Of a stretch of DNA of 64,000 bases, positions 34,773 through 43,142 are shown in pieces. The first letter of the stretch is position 1. Every line of letters starts with the position of its first letter. A program made the translations under genes and the position numbers. A model generated the notes under the pieces. The model worked only from the letters and a program-made list of their open reading frames with translations, made no database searches and had not been told where the DNA came from. The stretch comes from Haloarcula salina (GTDB taxonomy: Archaea; Halobacteriota; Halobacteria; Halobacteriales; Haloarculaceae), in contig NZ_WRXL01000003.1 in the NCBI RefSeq assembly GCF_010119195.1, forward strand, positions 448,168 through 512,167, read 5' to 3'.

Positions 34773-36008
34773 GTGTCGCCCGTGAAGTCGTCCGTCCGAC
34801 TCCCGTCGCTCTCGGGGCTCCGACGGTTCGACGCGCTGGCGCTGACCTCGGCGCTCTGGTTCCTCGGGAAGTTCGTCCGGTACGCGTTCCCGCCGCTGTT
34901 CGAACAGTTGGCTGGCGTCTACGACGTGTCGACGGCGGTGCTCGGGACCGCCTTCAGCGCCCTCCTGTTCGTCTACGCGCTGATGCAGTTCCCGTCCGGG
35001 TGGCTCGCCGACCGATTCAGCTCAGTCGTCGTCATCGGTGCCGGAGCGACGGGCGCGGCGCTCGGTGCGCTCGTCCTCGCCGTCGACGGGCCGCTGGTGG
35101 TCCTCGTCGGGGCGATGGTGGCCATCGGGGCCGGGACGGGGACGCTGAAGACGGTCGGCGTCCGACTGCTCTCGCGGACCTACCCCGCTCAGACCGGCCG
35201 CGTCCTCGGGGTGTTCGACACGTTCGGTACGTTCGCGGGGGTCGCGGCCCCCACCGTCGCGCTCGCCTTCGCGGCCAGACCCGGCGTCGTCGGCTCCGGG
35301 TGGCGGACGACGTTCCTCGCCGCTGGCCTGGCGACAGTCGCCGTGGCCGCCGCCTTCGTCGCGCGGGTCCCGGAGCGGCTCTCGGCCGCCGGCGCTGCCG
35401 GCACGGACGGGGACGCCGACGTGTCGCTGTCGTCGTACGTCTCCCTGTTTCGCCGGTGGCGCTTCACAGCGTTCGTCGCGGTGGCGGTGCTGTTCTCCTT
35501 CGTGTTCAACGGGACCGTCGCCTTCCTCCCGCTGTTTCTCACGCGGCAGGCCGGGTTCGGGCCCGGCACGGCGGGCCTGCTCTACAGCGCCCTGTTCGCC
35601 GTCAGCCTCGTCCAGCTCGTCACCGGCGAGGTCAGCGACCGGGTCGGTCCGCTCCCGGTGCTCGCGGCCACGCTCGGCCTCTCCTCTGCCGCGTTGGCCG
35701 GGCTGATCGTCCTCGCAGGCGACGCCGGATCGCTGGCAATCGGTGCGGTGGTCGCGACGCTCGGCATCGGCATGCACGGGTACCGCCCGGTCCGGGGCGC
35801 CTACCTGATGGCCGTCATCCCCTCGTCCGTCGCCGGCGGCAGCCTCGGCGTCGTCCGCACACTGCTGATGATCGCCGGTGCGCTCGCCCCGGCGGTCGTC
35901 GGAGTCCTCTCGGAGACGGCGGGCTTTCGGCCGGTGTTCTGGGGGCTCACGGCGCTACTCGCCCTCTCGACGGCGCTCATCGCGGTCCTGTGGATCGCCG
36001 GCGACTGA
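34773..36008 (+). CDS. MFS transporter
   Basis: 411 residues from GTG 34773 (GTG 34782 is an alternative). About 12 transmembrane helices with the MFS loop 2-3 motif in GWLADRF and a charged central loop near residues 205-220. It resembles nitrate/nitrite-porter or oxalate/formate-type carriers in length, but the substrate cannot be named. It lies 225 bp downstream of the tartrate/malate dehydrogenase-like gene. Confidence 0.88.
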   Translation: MSPVKSSVRLPSLSGLRRFDALALTSALWFLGKFVRYAFPPLFEQLAGVYDVSTAVLGTAFSALLFVYALMQFPSGWLADRFSSVVVIGAGATGAALGALVLAVDGPLVVLVGAMVAIGAGTGTLKTVGVRLLSRTYPAQTGRVLGVFDTFGTFAGVAAPTVALAFAARPGVVGSGWRTTFLAAGLATVAVAAAFVARVPERLSAAGAAGTDGDADVSLSSYVSLFRRWRFTAFVAVAVLFSFVFNGTVAFLPLFLTRQAGFGPGTAGLLYSALFAVSLVQLVTGEVSDRVGPLPVLAATLGLSSAALAGLIVLAGDAGSLAIGAVVATLGIGMHGYRPVRGAYLMAVIPSSVAGGSLGVVRTLLMIAGALAPAVVGVLSETAGFRPVFWGLTALLALSTALIAVLWIAGD

Positions 36009-36127
36009 ACCGCGACGTACCGCGCTCGCCGCCGTCGCTCCTCACTCACCGTCAGTCGTAAAACGCGTTCACGGGTCGTGCCTCCCCGTTCACGCATTCG
36101 ACGGCCCTCACTTCGTTCGCGCCGTCC

Positions 36128-36240
36128 ACGCCAGGACTGGGATTTGAACCCGATGCCAGACCTCGCTGTGTTCGGTCTGCCGTGATTCAAACCCCAGCCA
36201 TCGAGTATGTGCCGCTCACGAAGTTGCTCGCGGCAAAAGT
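36128..36240 (-). repeat. Remnant unit: decayed tRNA-Ser 3' end with mirrored T-arm hairpin
   Basis: Positions 36128-36151 (24 bp) are identical to 36241-36264 at the 3' end of tRNA-Ser. The unit then has a 6-bp stem CAGACC (36157-36162) / GGTCTG (36174-36179) and GATTCAAACCCCAG (36184-36197), the T-arm in inverted orientation. It has the same design as the two units beside tRNA-Thr, with a 113-bp repeat period. No anticodon or D-arm is present. Confidence 0.82.
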
Positions 36241-36241
36241 A

Positions 36242-36323
36242 CGCCAGGACTGGGATTTGAACCCAGAATCCCGAAAGGGAACACGCTTTCCAGGCGTGCG
36301 CCTTACCGTTCGGCCATCCTGGC
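36242..36323 (-). tRNA. tRNA-Ser (anticodon GGA)
   Basis: 82 nt class II tRNA. Acceptor stem GCCAGGA/TCCTGGC with discriminator G; anticodon stem CACGC/GCGTG with loop CTGGAAA (anticodon GGA); a long variable arm containing TCCC-TTTC-GGGA; T-stem CTGGG/CCCAG around TTCAAAT. No encoded CCA, no intron. A TATA-like CCTTAATC lies about 30 bp upstream, at the 3' end of the preceding small gene. Its 3' end is duplicated 113 bp downstream. Confidence 0.95.
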
Positions 36324-36351
36324 TCGCAGACGTGAGTCCGGGGGCGGCCGA

Positions 36352-36555
36352 TTAAGGGCTTTCGTTTCCGAACAGGCGCGGCTGGGTGGCGTAGGTGGCC
36401 AGCGCGGCCCCGGCGGCGACGACCAGCGCGACGCCGACCTTCGCCGGAACCGAGACCGGCTCCGCCGCGAGGAGTTCGTAGCCCTGGACGAGCACGAGAA
36501 AGGCCAGCCCGCCGACGACGCCCCACAGCAGGCTCGATTTGGTTCGGGGCTTCAT
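36352..36555 (-). CDS. Small two-helix membrane protein
   Basis: 67 residues with two hydrophobic segments (about 9-29 and 38-58), a basic N-terminus (MKPRTKSS) and a short polar tail. It fits a family of haloarchaeal 2-TM proteins of unknown function. The tRNA-Ser promoter overlaps its stop codon. Confidence 0.68.
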   Translation of the reverse strand: MKPRTKSSLLWGVVGGLAFLVLVQGYELLAAEPVSVPAKVGVALVVAAGAALATYATQPRLFGNESP

Positions 36556-36648
36556 CGGTGCTGGTCGGCTGGCGCGTCGTCGCTCGCTGTCCTGGCGGGT
36601 CGGTCCATACCCGTGAGCGGGGCCGCCGCCGCCAAAACACCGCCGGAT

Positions 36649-36858
36649 TCAGAGCAGGAGCGTGACGATGGCTAGGACGAGAAAGACCAGGACGAGGAGC
36701 TTCGCCACGCGGATGCTCAGTCCGGCGACCCCGCGGAACCCGGCGACCCCGGCGATCAGCGCGAGGACGAAGAAGACGATGGCGTAGTACAGGAGGCCGC
36801 CACCGCCGGCCTGGAGCGGGACGGCCGCCGAGAGCGCGGCGAGGGGCGCGGCTACCAT
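36649..36858 (-). CDS. DUF1328 family small membrane protein
   Basis: 69 residues. Two transmembrane helices with the DUF1328 (YtjA-like) core [20 protein letters not shown] and a following [14 protein letters not shown] segment. Function unknown; bacterial relatives respond to envelope stress. The ATG at 36858 is chosen because upstream in-frame codons are arginine-rich and unlike a protein start. Confidence 0.8.
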   Translation of the reverse strand: MVAAPLAALSAAVPLQAGGGGLLYYAIVFFVLALIAGVAGFRGVAGLSIRVAKLLVLVFLVLAIVTLLL

Positions 36859-37125
36859 TGCGACCACCCGACGGCGCGGCGGCGCGACGATGGCTGTTCG
36901 GAACGCGTCTGTGGCTGCTGTGACGTTCGTGACATGATTCACCGTTCGAGGCCAGGCATCCCCCGTGTTGTGCTTGCGAGCGCGTCCGGCGCGGAACGGA
37001 CTGTAGCGGCGCGAACGAGGAACGCCGGCGTCGGGACCCTCCCCCTCTCGTGATCGGGTGTGCTGCCATCGGACAGCTACCACCTTTCACATGCAGGGGT
37101 GGTGCCGCCCAGCGCGCCGCCGGCT

Positions 37126-38337
37126 TCAGACCAGCACGTCGACCTCGTAGCCCGCCTCGCGGAGCGCCGAGAGGAGATGGTCGACGTGGTCCGGGCCGCG
37201 GGTCTCCAGGTCCAGTTCGACCTCGGCGGAGTTCATCGCCACGTCGCGGTTGGTCCGCTCGTGCTCGATGGCGTAGATGTTGACCTGCTCGCGCGAGAGG
37301 ACCGTCACGAGCTCTTCGAGCGCGCCGGGGTGGTCTCTGAGCACGGTCCGGATCCGGAGGTAGCGACCGGTCTCGGCCAGCCCGCGCATGATGACGTTGG
37401 TCAGCATGTTCAGGTCGATGTTCCCACCACACAGCGCGGGGACGACGGTCTCGTCCTCGGCGTAGTCGAACTTCTCCTCCGTGACGGCGGCCAGCGGGAC
37501 GGCCCCCGCGCCCTCGGTGAGCGTCTTCGAGCGCTCCAGCAGCGCCGTCAGGGCGACGGCGATCTCCGAGTCCGAGACGGTGACGACCTCGTCGACGCGC
37601 TCGCGGATGACCTCGAAGGTCTTCTCGCCGACGGTCCGTGTCGCGATGCCGTCGGCGATGGTCTCGACGCTGTCGCGCTCGATCCGGTGGCCCTTCTGCA
37701 GTGACTCGGCGACGCTCGACGCGCCCTCGGCCTGGACGCCGACGACGCGGATGTCCTCGTCTTTGCCCTTCAGCGCGGTCGCGATGCCGCTGATGAGGCC
37801 GCCGCCGCCGATGGGGACGACGACGGTCTCGACGCTGGGGAGGTCCTCGTAGATCTCCAGGCCGATGGTCCCCTGGCCGGCCATCACCCGCTCGTCGTCG
37901 AACGCGTGGACGTAGGTCCGGCCCTCCTCGCGCTCGATCTCGTGGGCGCGCTCGGCGGCCGCGTCGTAGTCGCGGCCGTGGAGGACGACCTCGCCGCCGT
38001 AGCTCCGCGTCGCTTTCACCTTCGAGACGGGGGCCTGCTCGGGCATGACGATCTTCGAGTCGACGCCGATGCGCGTGGCGGCGAGCGCGACGCCCTGGGC
38101 GTGGTTCCCGGCGCTCGCCGTGACGACGCCCGCCTCGCGCTCCGCGGGCGAGAGCGTCGCGATGCGGTTCGTCGCGCCGCGGACCTTGAACGAGCCGGTC
38201 CGCTGGAACAGTTCGTGCTTGAGGTGGAGGTCCGCGCCCGTCATCGCGGAGAAGGTGTGCGAGTAGTCGAGCGGCGTGTGCCTGGCCGTCTCGGAGACCC
38301 GGTCCTGTGCGGCGAGGACGTCCTCGAACGAGAGCAT
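37126..38337 (-). CDS. ilvA: Threonine ammonia-lyase (threonine deaminase)
   Basis: 403 residues. A PLP enzyme converting threonine to 2-oxobutyrate and ammonia. Lys51 in GSFKVRGA carries PLP; SAGNHAQGVA and the glycine loop PIGGGGLISGI bind it. A single C-terminal ACT domain (about 325-403; TVLRDHPGALEELV) suggests amino-acid feedback control. The single ACT domain fits the shorter type shared with catabolic enzymes, so biosynthetic or catabolic use is undecided. Confidence 0.94.
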   Translation of the reverse strand: MLSFEDVLAAQDRVSETARHTPLDYSHTFSAMTGADLHLKHELFQRTGSFKVRGATNRIATLSPAEREAGVVTASAGNHAQGVALAATRIGVDSKIVMPEQAPVSKVKATRSYGGEVVLHGRDYDAAAERAHEIEREEGRTYVHAFDDERVMAGQGTIGLEIYEDLPSVETVVVPIGGGGLISGIATALKGKDEDIRVVGVQAEGASSVAESLQKGHRIERDSVETIADGIATRTVGEKTFEVIRERVDEVVTVSDSEIAVALTALLERSKTLTEGAGAVPLAAVTEEKFDYAEDETVVPALCGGNIDLNMLTNVIMRGLAETGRYLRIRTVLRDHPGALEELVTVLSREQVNIYAIEHERTNRDVAMNSAEVELDLETRGPDHVDHLLSALREAGYEVDVLV

Positions 38338-38637
38338 GGCTGTGGCTATTCGCCGAGTCGTGTTATACTGTCGGCCGTCGGTCGCCGCGGGCGTACCGCT
38401 CGCGGAGTGGTAACTATCAGAGGTGTACTCTACCACGGAAAGGGGAGCGTGTGACTGCAATCGGTGAGTCGTTCCCGATTGACTTAAAGGCAGTCGTAGC
38501 AGAGTGAAAGTGAAAGTGACGGACGGAGAGGGGACCGTCCCGTGGCCGAGGGCGCGACGAGCCGGCGGCCGCGCCACGCCGGAGCGACCGCCTGCCGGTC
38601 AGAACTGTTTTGGGTTCGGTGCGTAAGGTTGGGGTAG
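38338..38637. other. 300-bp divergent intergenic region (ilvA / K+ channel)
   Basis: It holds the ilvA promoter (AGTATAACAC about 25-30 bp upstream of its ATG, minus strand). Farther on are an inverted repeat GTGGTA (38407-38412) / TACCAC (38431-38436) and a purine-rich GTGAAAGTGAAAGTGA stretch near 38505. I see no convincing gene. The 38478-38487 ACTTAAAGG element could be a second promoter, but no clear ORF follows. Confidence 0.5.
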
Positions 38638-40272
38638 ATGGACACCTGGCAGCGGCGGACCTCTCTGTACGTCCTCGCCCTCGTTGGCATCATTCTCGGG
38701 TACGCTCTCGCATACGACTACGGGATGTCGGCCTTCGAGAACGAGCCGCGGTCGTTCCTCAAGTCGCTACAGATCGTCGTCGAGACGTTCACGACGACCG
38801 GATACGGGTCGGACGGGGATTGGCAGAGCACGGGGATGTTGCTCCTCATCATCGTGATGGACGTGACCGGCGTCGTCCTCATCTTCCTCGCGCTCCCGGT
38901 CCTCCTCTTTCCGTTGTTCGAGGAGGCGATGGCGACGAACGCCCCGACGTCTGTCGAGGAGGACATCGCCGACCACGTCGTCATCTGCCAGTTCACCCCC
39001 CGCGGTGAGACGCTCATCACGGAACTGGAGACGTGGGACGTGCCGTACGTCGTCGTCGAGTCGGACCGCGCCCGAGCCAACGAACTCTACGAGGAGGGGT
39101 ATCACGTCATCCACGCCGACCCGCAGTCCGTCGAGGGACTAGAGCGGGCCCACCTGTCGTCGGCCCGCGCGCTCGTCGCCGACGCCTCCGATCAGGTGAA
39201 CACGAGCATCATCCTCACCGCTCGCGAAGTCGACGAGGCCGTCCAGACCGTCAGCGTCGTCGAGGAGCCCGACCGCGCGCGCTACCACGACCTCGCCGGG
39301 GCCGACGCCGTCCTCTCGCCGCGCCGACTGCTCGGCGAGAGCCTCGCGAGCAAGGTCACCACCGGCGTGTCGACGACGCTCGGCGACTCAATCGAAATCG
39401 GCCAGGACTTCGACATCGCCGAACTTCCCGTCCACCGCGGGAGCGACCTCGTCGGGACGACGCTGGCCGACAGCGGCATCCGCGAGGAGACCGGCGTCAA
39501 CGTCATCGGCGCGTGGTTCCGCGGCCAGTTCGTCAGCCCGCCGGACCCGGACGCCGAACTCGACGGCAGCACCGTCCTGCTGGTCTCGGGGACCGAACGC
39601 CAACTGGAGCAACTGAAAGAGCTGACGCTGTCGAGCGTCCGCGGCTTTCGCCGGGGCGAAACCGTCATCATCGGGTCCGGCGAGGTCGGTCAAACCATCG
39701 CCGCGGACCTGCGCAGTGCTGGCGTGCCTCATACCGTCCTCGACAAGACCGACCAGCCCGGCGTCGACGTGGTCGGCGACGCGACGGAGCCGGACGACCT
39801 CCGCGCCGCCGGCATCGAGGACGCCCGAACGGTGATCCTGGCACTCTCCGAGGACACCGACACGGAGTTCGCCACGCTGGTCATCCGCGATCTGAACCCC
39901 GGCGTCGAGATCATCGCGCGCGCCGAAGAGACGGCGAACGTCAAGAAGATGTACCGCGCCGGGGCCGACTACGTTCTCGCGCTGTCGACGGTCAGCGGTC
40001 GGATGCTCGCCTCCACGATCCTCGAAGACGAGGACGTCATCTCGATGGACCAGCAGGTCGAGATAATCCGCGTCACCGCGGACGGTCTCGGCGGCACGAC
40101 CCTCGGCGAGGCGGACATCCGCTCGCGGACCGGCTGTACCGTCATCGCCATCGAGCGCGATGGGACTGTCCTCACCGACCTCGGCCCGGACGTGCGGATC
40201 GAGTCGAACGACAGGCTCGTCATCGCCGGGACCGACGACGGCGTGAATCGGTTCCAGTCGCTGTTCGAGTAG
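38638..40272 (+). CDS. Two-RCK potassium channel protein (TrkA-N/TrkA-C)
   Basis: 544 residues. Two membrane helices (about 9-28 and 62-90) flank a pore loop with filter-like TTTGYG, close to the K+ channel signature. The cytosolic part carries two RCK units: one from about 105 (VVICQFTPRG, lacking the full GxGxxG) with TrkA-C near 255-320, and one from about 335 (VIIGSGEVGQ, intact) with a second TrkA-C near 470-544. Tandem RCKs form a gating ring on their own. It probably handles K+ conductance, central to a salt-in halophile. Confidence 0.88.
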   Translation: MDTWQRRTSLYVLALVGIILGYALAYDYGMSAFENEPRSFLKSLQIVVETFTTTGYGSDGDWQSTGMLLLIIVMDVTGVVLIFLALPVLLFPLFEEAMATNAPTSVEEDIADHVVICQFTPRGETLITELETWDVPYVVVESDRARANELYEEGYHVIHADPQSVEGLERAHLSSARALVADASDQVNTSIILTAREVDEAVQTVSVVEEPDRARYHDLAGADAVLSPRRLLGESLASKVTTGVSTTLGDSIEIGQDFDIAELPVHRGSDLVGTTLADSGIREETGVNVIGAWFRGQFVSPPDPDAELDGSTVLLVSGTERQLEQLKELTLSSVRGFRRGETVIIGSGEVGQTIAADLRSAGVPHTVLDKTDQPGVDVVGDATEPDDLRAAGIEDARTVILALSEDTDTEFATLVIRDLNPGVEIIARAEETANVKKMYRAGADYVLALSTVSGRMLASTILEDEDVISMDQQVEIIRVTADGLGGTTLGEADIRSRTGCTVIAIERDGTVLTDLGPDVRIESNDRLVIAGTDDGVNRFQSLFE

Positions 40273-40280
40273 TCGTTGTC

Positions 40281-40406
40281 GGGCGAAAAAGCCCGAGTGC
40301 TCGCTGCGCTCGCACTCGGGACCGTTGCTTACCGCACGTCGAGCGGGACGAACGTCGTGTCTTCGGGCTTCGCACCGACGTATCGGGCCCGCGGGCGGAT
40401 CAGACG
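40281..40406 (-). repeat. Duplicated 3' end of citrate synthase gene, distal copy
   Basis: 126 bp that match 40483-40608 with four mismatches. Read on the minus strand it contains the last 25 codons of citrate synthase including the stop (40329-40331), then 48 bp of downstream sequence with a hairpin CCGAGTGC-N11-GCACTCGG. One mismatch changes the penultimate codon (PLDVR versus PLDER at the C-terminus). It has no start codon or body, so it is not a gene. Confidence 0.9.
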
Positions 40407-40482
40407 CTCCCCCTCCACCTTTTTCGTCGTCGCCGTTCCTCGCTCGCGTCGCTCGCTGTGGGGACGGCTCCTCGAAAAACGT
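40407..40482. other. 76-bp spacer between citrate synthase 3'-end copies
   Basis: The spacer contains CTTTTTCG and CGAAAAACG as an inverted pair near its two ends, and a CGCTCGCGTCGCTCG core. No gene. Its layout is like the spacers beside the two tRNA genes and the rdgB-type gene. Confidence 0.7.
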
Positions 40483-40530
40483 GGGCGAAAAAGGCCGAGT
40501 GCTCGCTGCACTCGCACTCGGGACCGTTGC
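40483..40530. terminator. Hairpin downstream of citrate synthase (and its copy at 40281-40328)
   Basis: CCGAGTGC-N11-GCACTCGG directly follows the citrate synthase stop, with an A/T-rich flank (GCGAAAAA on the plus strand, TTTTTCGC on the minus strand). On the minus strand the hairpin plus T run resembles a transcription end for citZ; the duplicated copy would serve both converging genes. Confidence 0.5.
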
Positions 40531-41676
40531 TTACCGCTCGTCGAGCGGGACGAACGTCGTGTCTTCGGGCTTCGCACCGACGTACCGGGCCCGCGGGCGG
40601 ATCAGACGATTGTCCTCGATGTACTCGAAGACGTGGGCGACCCAGCCGCCGACCCGGGACATCGCGAAGATGGGGGTGTAGATGTCGATTGGGATGCCCA
40701 TCTGGTAGTACGTCGACGCGGAGTAGAAGTCGACGTTCGGGGCCAGCCCCTTCTCCTCCATGAGGTAGTCCTCGATGGTGGTCGACATCTCGTACCACTT
40801 GAGCGAGCCCGCGGCCTCGCCGAGCTCCTTCGAGCGTTCGCCGAGGATCTTCGCGCGCGGGTCCTTGACGTTGTAGACGCGGTGGCCGAACCCGGAGACG
40901 CGACGGCCCTCGTCGAGGGCGGTCTGGACCCACTCCAGGGGGTCCATCTCCGCGTCGTCGACCTCCTTCAGCATCTCCATCACGTCCTGGTTGGCCCCGC
41001 CGTGGAGCGGTCCCTTCAGCGTCCCGATGGCGGAGGTGACGGCGCTGTGCACGTCGGAGAGCGTCGACGCCGTCACGATGGCCGAGAACGTCGAGGCGTT
41101 GAGCCCGTGGTCTGCGTGGAGTACGAGCGCCTGGTCGAACACGTCGGCCAGCACGTCGTCGGGCTCCTCGCCGTTGAGCATGTAGAGGAAGTTCGCCGCG
41201 TGGTCCAGGTCCTCCCGGGGCTCGACCGGCTCCTCGCCGTCGCGGATGCGGGTGAACGCCGCGATGATGGTCGGGATCTTGGCCGTGATCCGCCGTCCCG
41301 TCTCCAGATTGACCGCCTCGTCGGTCGGCTCGGCGTCTTCGGGCGACGGGTCGAACGCCGACAGCATCGACACCGCCGTGCGGAGCGCCGCCATCGGGTC
41401 CTCGTCGGCCTCGGCGAGCTGGCGAACCGTCGAGATCACGTCCTCGTCCACGTCGCGGGCGTCCACCATCGCCTGCTTGAACGTGGAGAGTTCGTCGCTG
41501 TCGGGCAACTGGCCGTGCCAGAGCAAGTACAGCACCTCTTCGTAGCTGGCACCCTTCGCGAGGTCCTCGATGGTGTACCCCCGGTACACGAGTTCGCCCT
41601 TGTCGCCGTCGATGACGCTAAGTTCGGATTCGGCGACGAGGACACCCTCGAGTCCCTTCTTGAGGTCGTCGGACAT
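40531..41676 (-). CDS. citZ: Citrate synthase
   Basis: 381 residues. It condenses acetyl-CoA and oxaloacetate in the TCA cycle. Catalytic residues are visible: His in LHGGANQDVM, His in GFGHRVY and Asp in NVDFYS. The N-terminus MSDDLKKGLEGV is the usual haloarchaeal start; the frame is open upstream but shows no family similarity. The last 78 bp and the following hairpin are duplicated downstream. A 6-bp inverted repeat separated by 8 bp lies 75 bp upstream of its ATG. Confidence 0.97.
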   Translation of the reverse strand: MSDDLKKGLEGVLVAESELSVIDGDKGELVYRGYTIEDLAKGASYEEVLYLLWHGQLPDSDELSTFKQAMVDARDVDEDVISTVRQLAEADEDPMAALRTAVSMLSAFDPSPEDAEPTDEAVNLETGRRITAKIPTIIAAFTRIRDGEEPVEPREDLDHAANFLYMLNGEEPDDVLADVFDQALVLHADHGLNASTFSAIVTASTLSDVHSAVTSAIGTLKGPLHGGANQDVMEMLKEVDDAEMDPLEWVQTALDEGRRVSGFGHRVYNVKDPRAKILGERSKELGEAAGSLKWYEMSTTIEDYLMEEKGLAPNVDFYSASTYYQMGIPIDIYTPIFAMSRVGGWVAHVFEYIEDNRLIRPRARYVGAKPEDTTFVPLDER

Positions 41677-41750
41677 ACGCAACCAGTTCCCAACCTGCCG
41701 GGAAAAGCATTTTCTTTCCAAGCGTGTGTGCCACAATGTCAGGACTGTTT

Positions 41751-41770
41751 TAGTGGACATTTGGCCACTA
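41751..41770. promoter_or_regulatory. Perfect dyad upstream of citZ
   Basis: TAGTGG (41751-41756) and CCACTA (41765-41770) are exact inverted half-sites spaced by 8 bp, in an AT-rich patch about 75 bp from the citZ start and 140 bp from the divergent PhoU/RCK gene. A TATA-like AAAGAAAATGC for citZ lies between the dyad and the ATG, so the dyad is positioned like an activator or repressor site. Confidence 0.45.
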
Positions 41771-41909
41771 ATTTCTCCATAACAGAGTAATTTTATCCCA
41801 ACCTGGCACCGTCGCTGTGGTTCTGGCGCGCAGATCCGGGCGGAGCGGGGTCCGCTACCGCCTCTCACAGTGAGGAACGCTTTTCCTCGGCGCAATCGAA
41901 GCGGCGCGT

Positions 41910-43142
41910 ATGGATCCGACGGGGACGGTCGAGTACGAGCCGGTCAGCGTCAAGGAGCTGCTGGCCGAGATGAAAGACACCGCCGAGTTGCTCATCGACC
42001 TCTCGTACTCGGCCGTCCTGCTCGGGAGCGACGACGTGGCCGCGGAGGTGCTGGAACTCGAAGAGAAGATGGACGTGCTCCAGCTCCGCGCCCGGATGAG
42101 CCTGCTGATGGCCTGTCGGTCGACCGAAGACGCCGAATCGCTCGCGCCGGTCCTGGGGATGGTCGGGGCCGCCGAGAAGATCAGCGACGCTGCGGGCGAC
42201 ATCGCGAAGGTGGTGCTCGAGGACATCGGCCTCCCGGACACGATGCGGGCGGCGCTACCCGAGGCCGTCGAGACGCTCGTCCGGGCGACCGTCGAGCCGT
42301 CGTCGCGGCTGGCCGGCGAGACGCTCGGCGGGCTGAACCTCGAAACAGAGACCGGCGTGCGGGCGCTGGCGATCCGGCGGCAGGGGGCCTGGCTGCTCAA
42401 CCCCGACCGGGAGACGCGCATCGAGGCCGACGACGTGGTCCTCTTTCGCGGCCCCGAGGACGGCGTCGCCGGGGTCTACCGCGACGCCACCGGCGAGGCG
42501 TACGAACCGCCCGAGCCGCCGGCCGGCGGGATTCGCGACCTCGAGCGGGCCGTCGACTCGATCGTCCTGATGAAGGACATGGGCGAACTGGCGGTCGACC
42601 TGGCCTACGGCGCGGTGCTGTTCGACAGCGCGGAGGTCGCAGAGGAAGTCGTCGAACTCGAAGCCGAGGTCGACGCGCTCCAGTCGCGCTTCGAGGCGTG
42701 GACGCTCCGGGCCGCGGCCGACATCGACGACCCGGTGTCGCTGCGGGGGCTGGTCCACCTGGCCCGCTCGACGGAGGTCATCTCGGACGCCGCCCTGGAG
42801 ATGAGCGAGGGCGTGCTGCGCGGGCTCTCGACGCACCCGGTCGTCGCCGAGGCCGTCCGCGAGTCCGACGAGGTCATCGTCCGGACGACGGTGCACCCCG
42901 GCAGCGACCTCGCGGGGACGACCATCGGCGAGGCGGCGGTCAAGACGGCGACCGGGATGCGCATCATCGCCATCCGGCGGGCGGCCGGCGAGAGCGAGCG
43001 CACCGGCCGGGAAGGCGGCGACTGGGTCGTCTCGCCGGGACCGGAGACGCCGCTGCGAACGGGCGACGTGCTCATCGCCAAGGGGACGCGGACCGGGGGC
43101 GACCGGCTCGCGGACCTGGCGACCGACGGTGAGCGGAACTAG
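41910..43142 (+). CDS. PhoU/TrkA-C repeat protein (potassium transport regulator)
   Basis: 410 residues built as a tandem duplication: PhoU-like helical half (about 12-110) plus TrkA-C (115-195), then a second PhoU-like half (about 210-305) plus TrkA-C (about 310-405). MKDTAELLIDLSYSAVL and MKDMGELAVDLAYGAVL mark the two equivalents. Without a nucleotide-binding TrkA-N domain it probably senses a ligand through the TrkA-C units and acts on a K+ channel or exchanger. It converges with the next gene, the two stops sharing a CTAG. Confidence 0.85.
   Translation: MDPTGTVEYEPVSVKELLAEMKDTAELLIDLSYSAVLLGSDDVAAEVLELEEKMDVLQLRARMSLLMACRSTEDAESLAPVLGMVGAAEKISDAAGDIAKVVLEDIGLPDTMRAALPEAVETLVRATVEPSSRLAGETLGGLNLETETGVRALAIRRQGAWLLNPDRETRIEADDVVLFRGPEDGVAGVYRDATGEAYEPPEPPAGGIRDLERAVDSIVLMKDMGELAVDLAYGAVLFDSAEVAEEVVELEAEVDALQSRFEAWTLRAAADIDDPVSLRGLVHLARSTEVISDAALEMSEGVLRGLSTHPVVAEAVRESDEVIVRTTVHPGSDLAGTTIGEAAVKTATGMRIIAIRRAAGESERTGREGGDWVVSPGPETPLRTGDVLIAKGTRTGGDRLADLATDGERN

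Noticed and set aside
36128-36197. A second tRNA-Ser gene
   Set aside because: Only the last 24 bp and an inverted T-arm are present; no anticodon arm or 5' half.
38507-38629. Short GTG-initiated ORF in the ilvA/channel intergenic region
   Set aside because: About 40 codons with no domain, no supporting promoter spacing and shadow-like composition.
40329-40577. Short open frame containing the duplicated citrate synthase C-terminus
   Set aside because: The upstream part is arginine-rich junk read through the spacer; no start or family similarity apart from the copied 25 codons.
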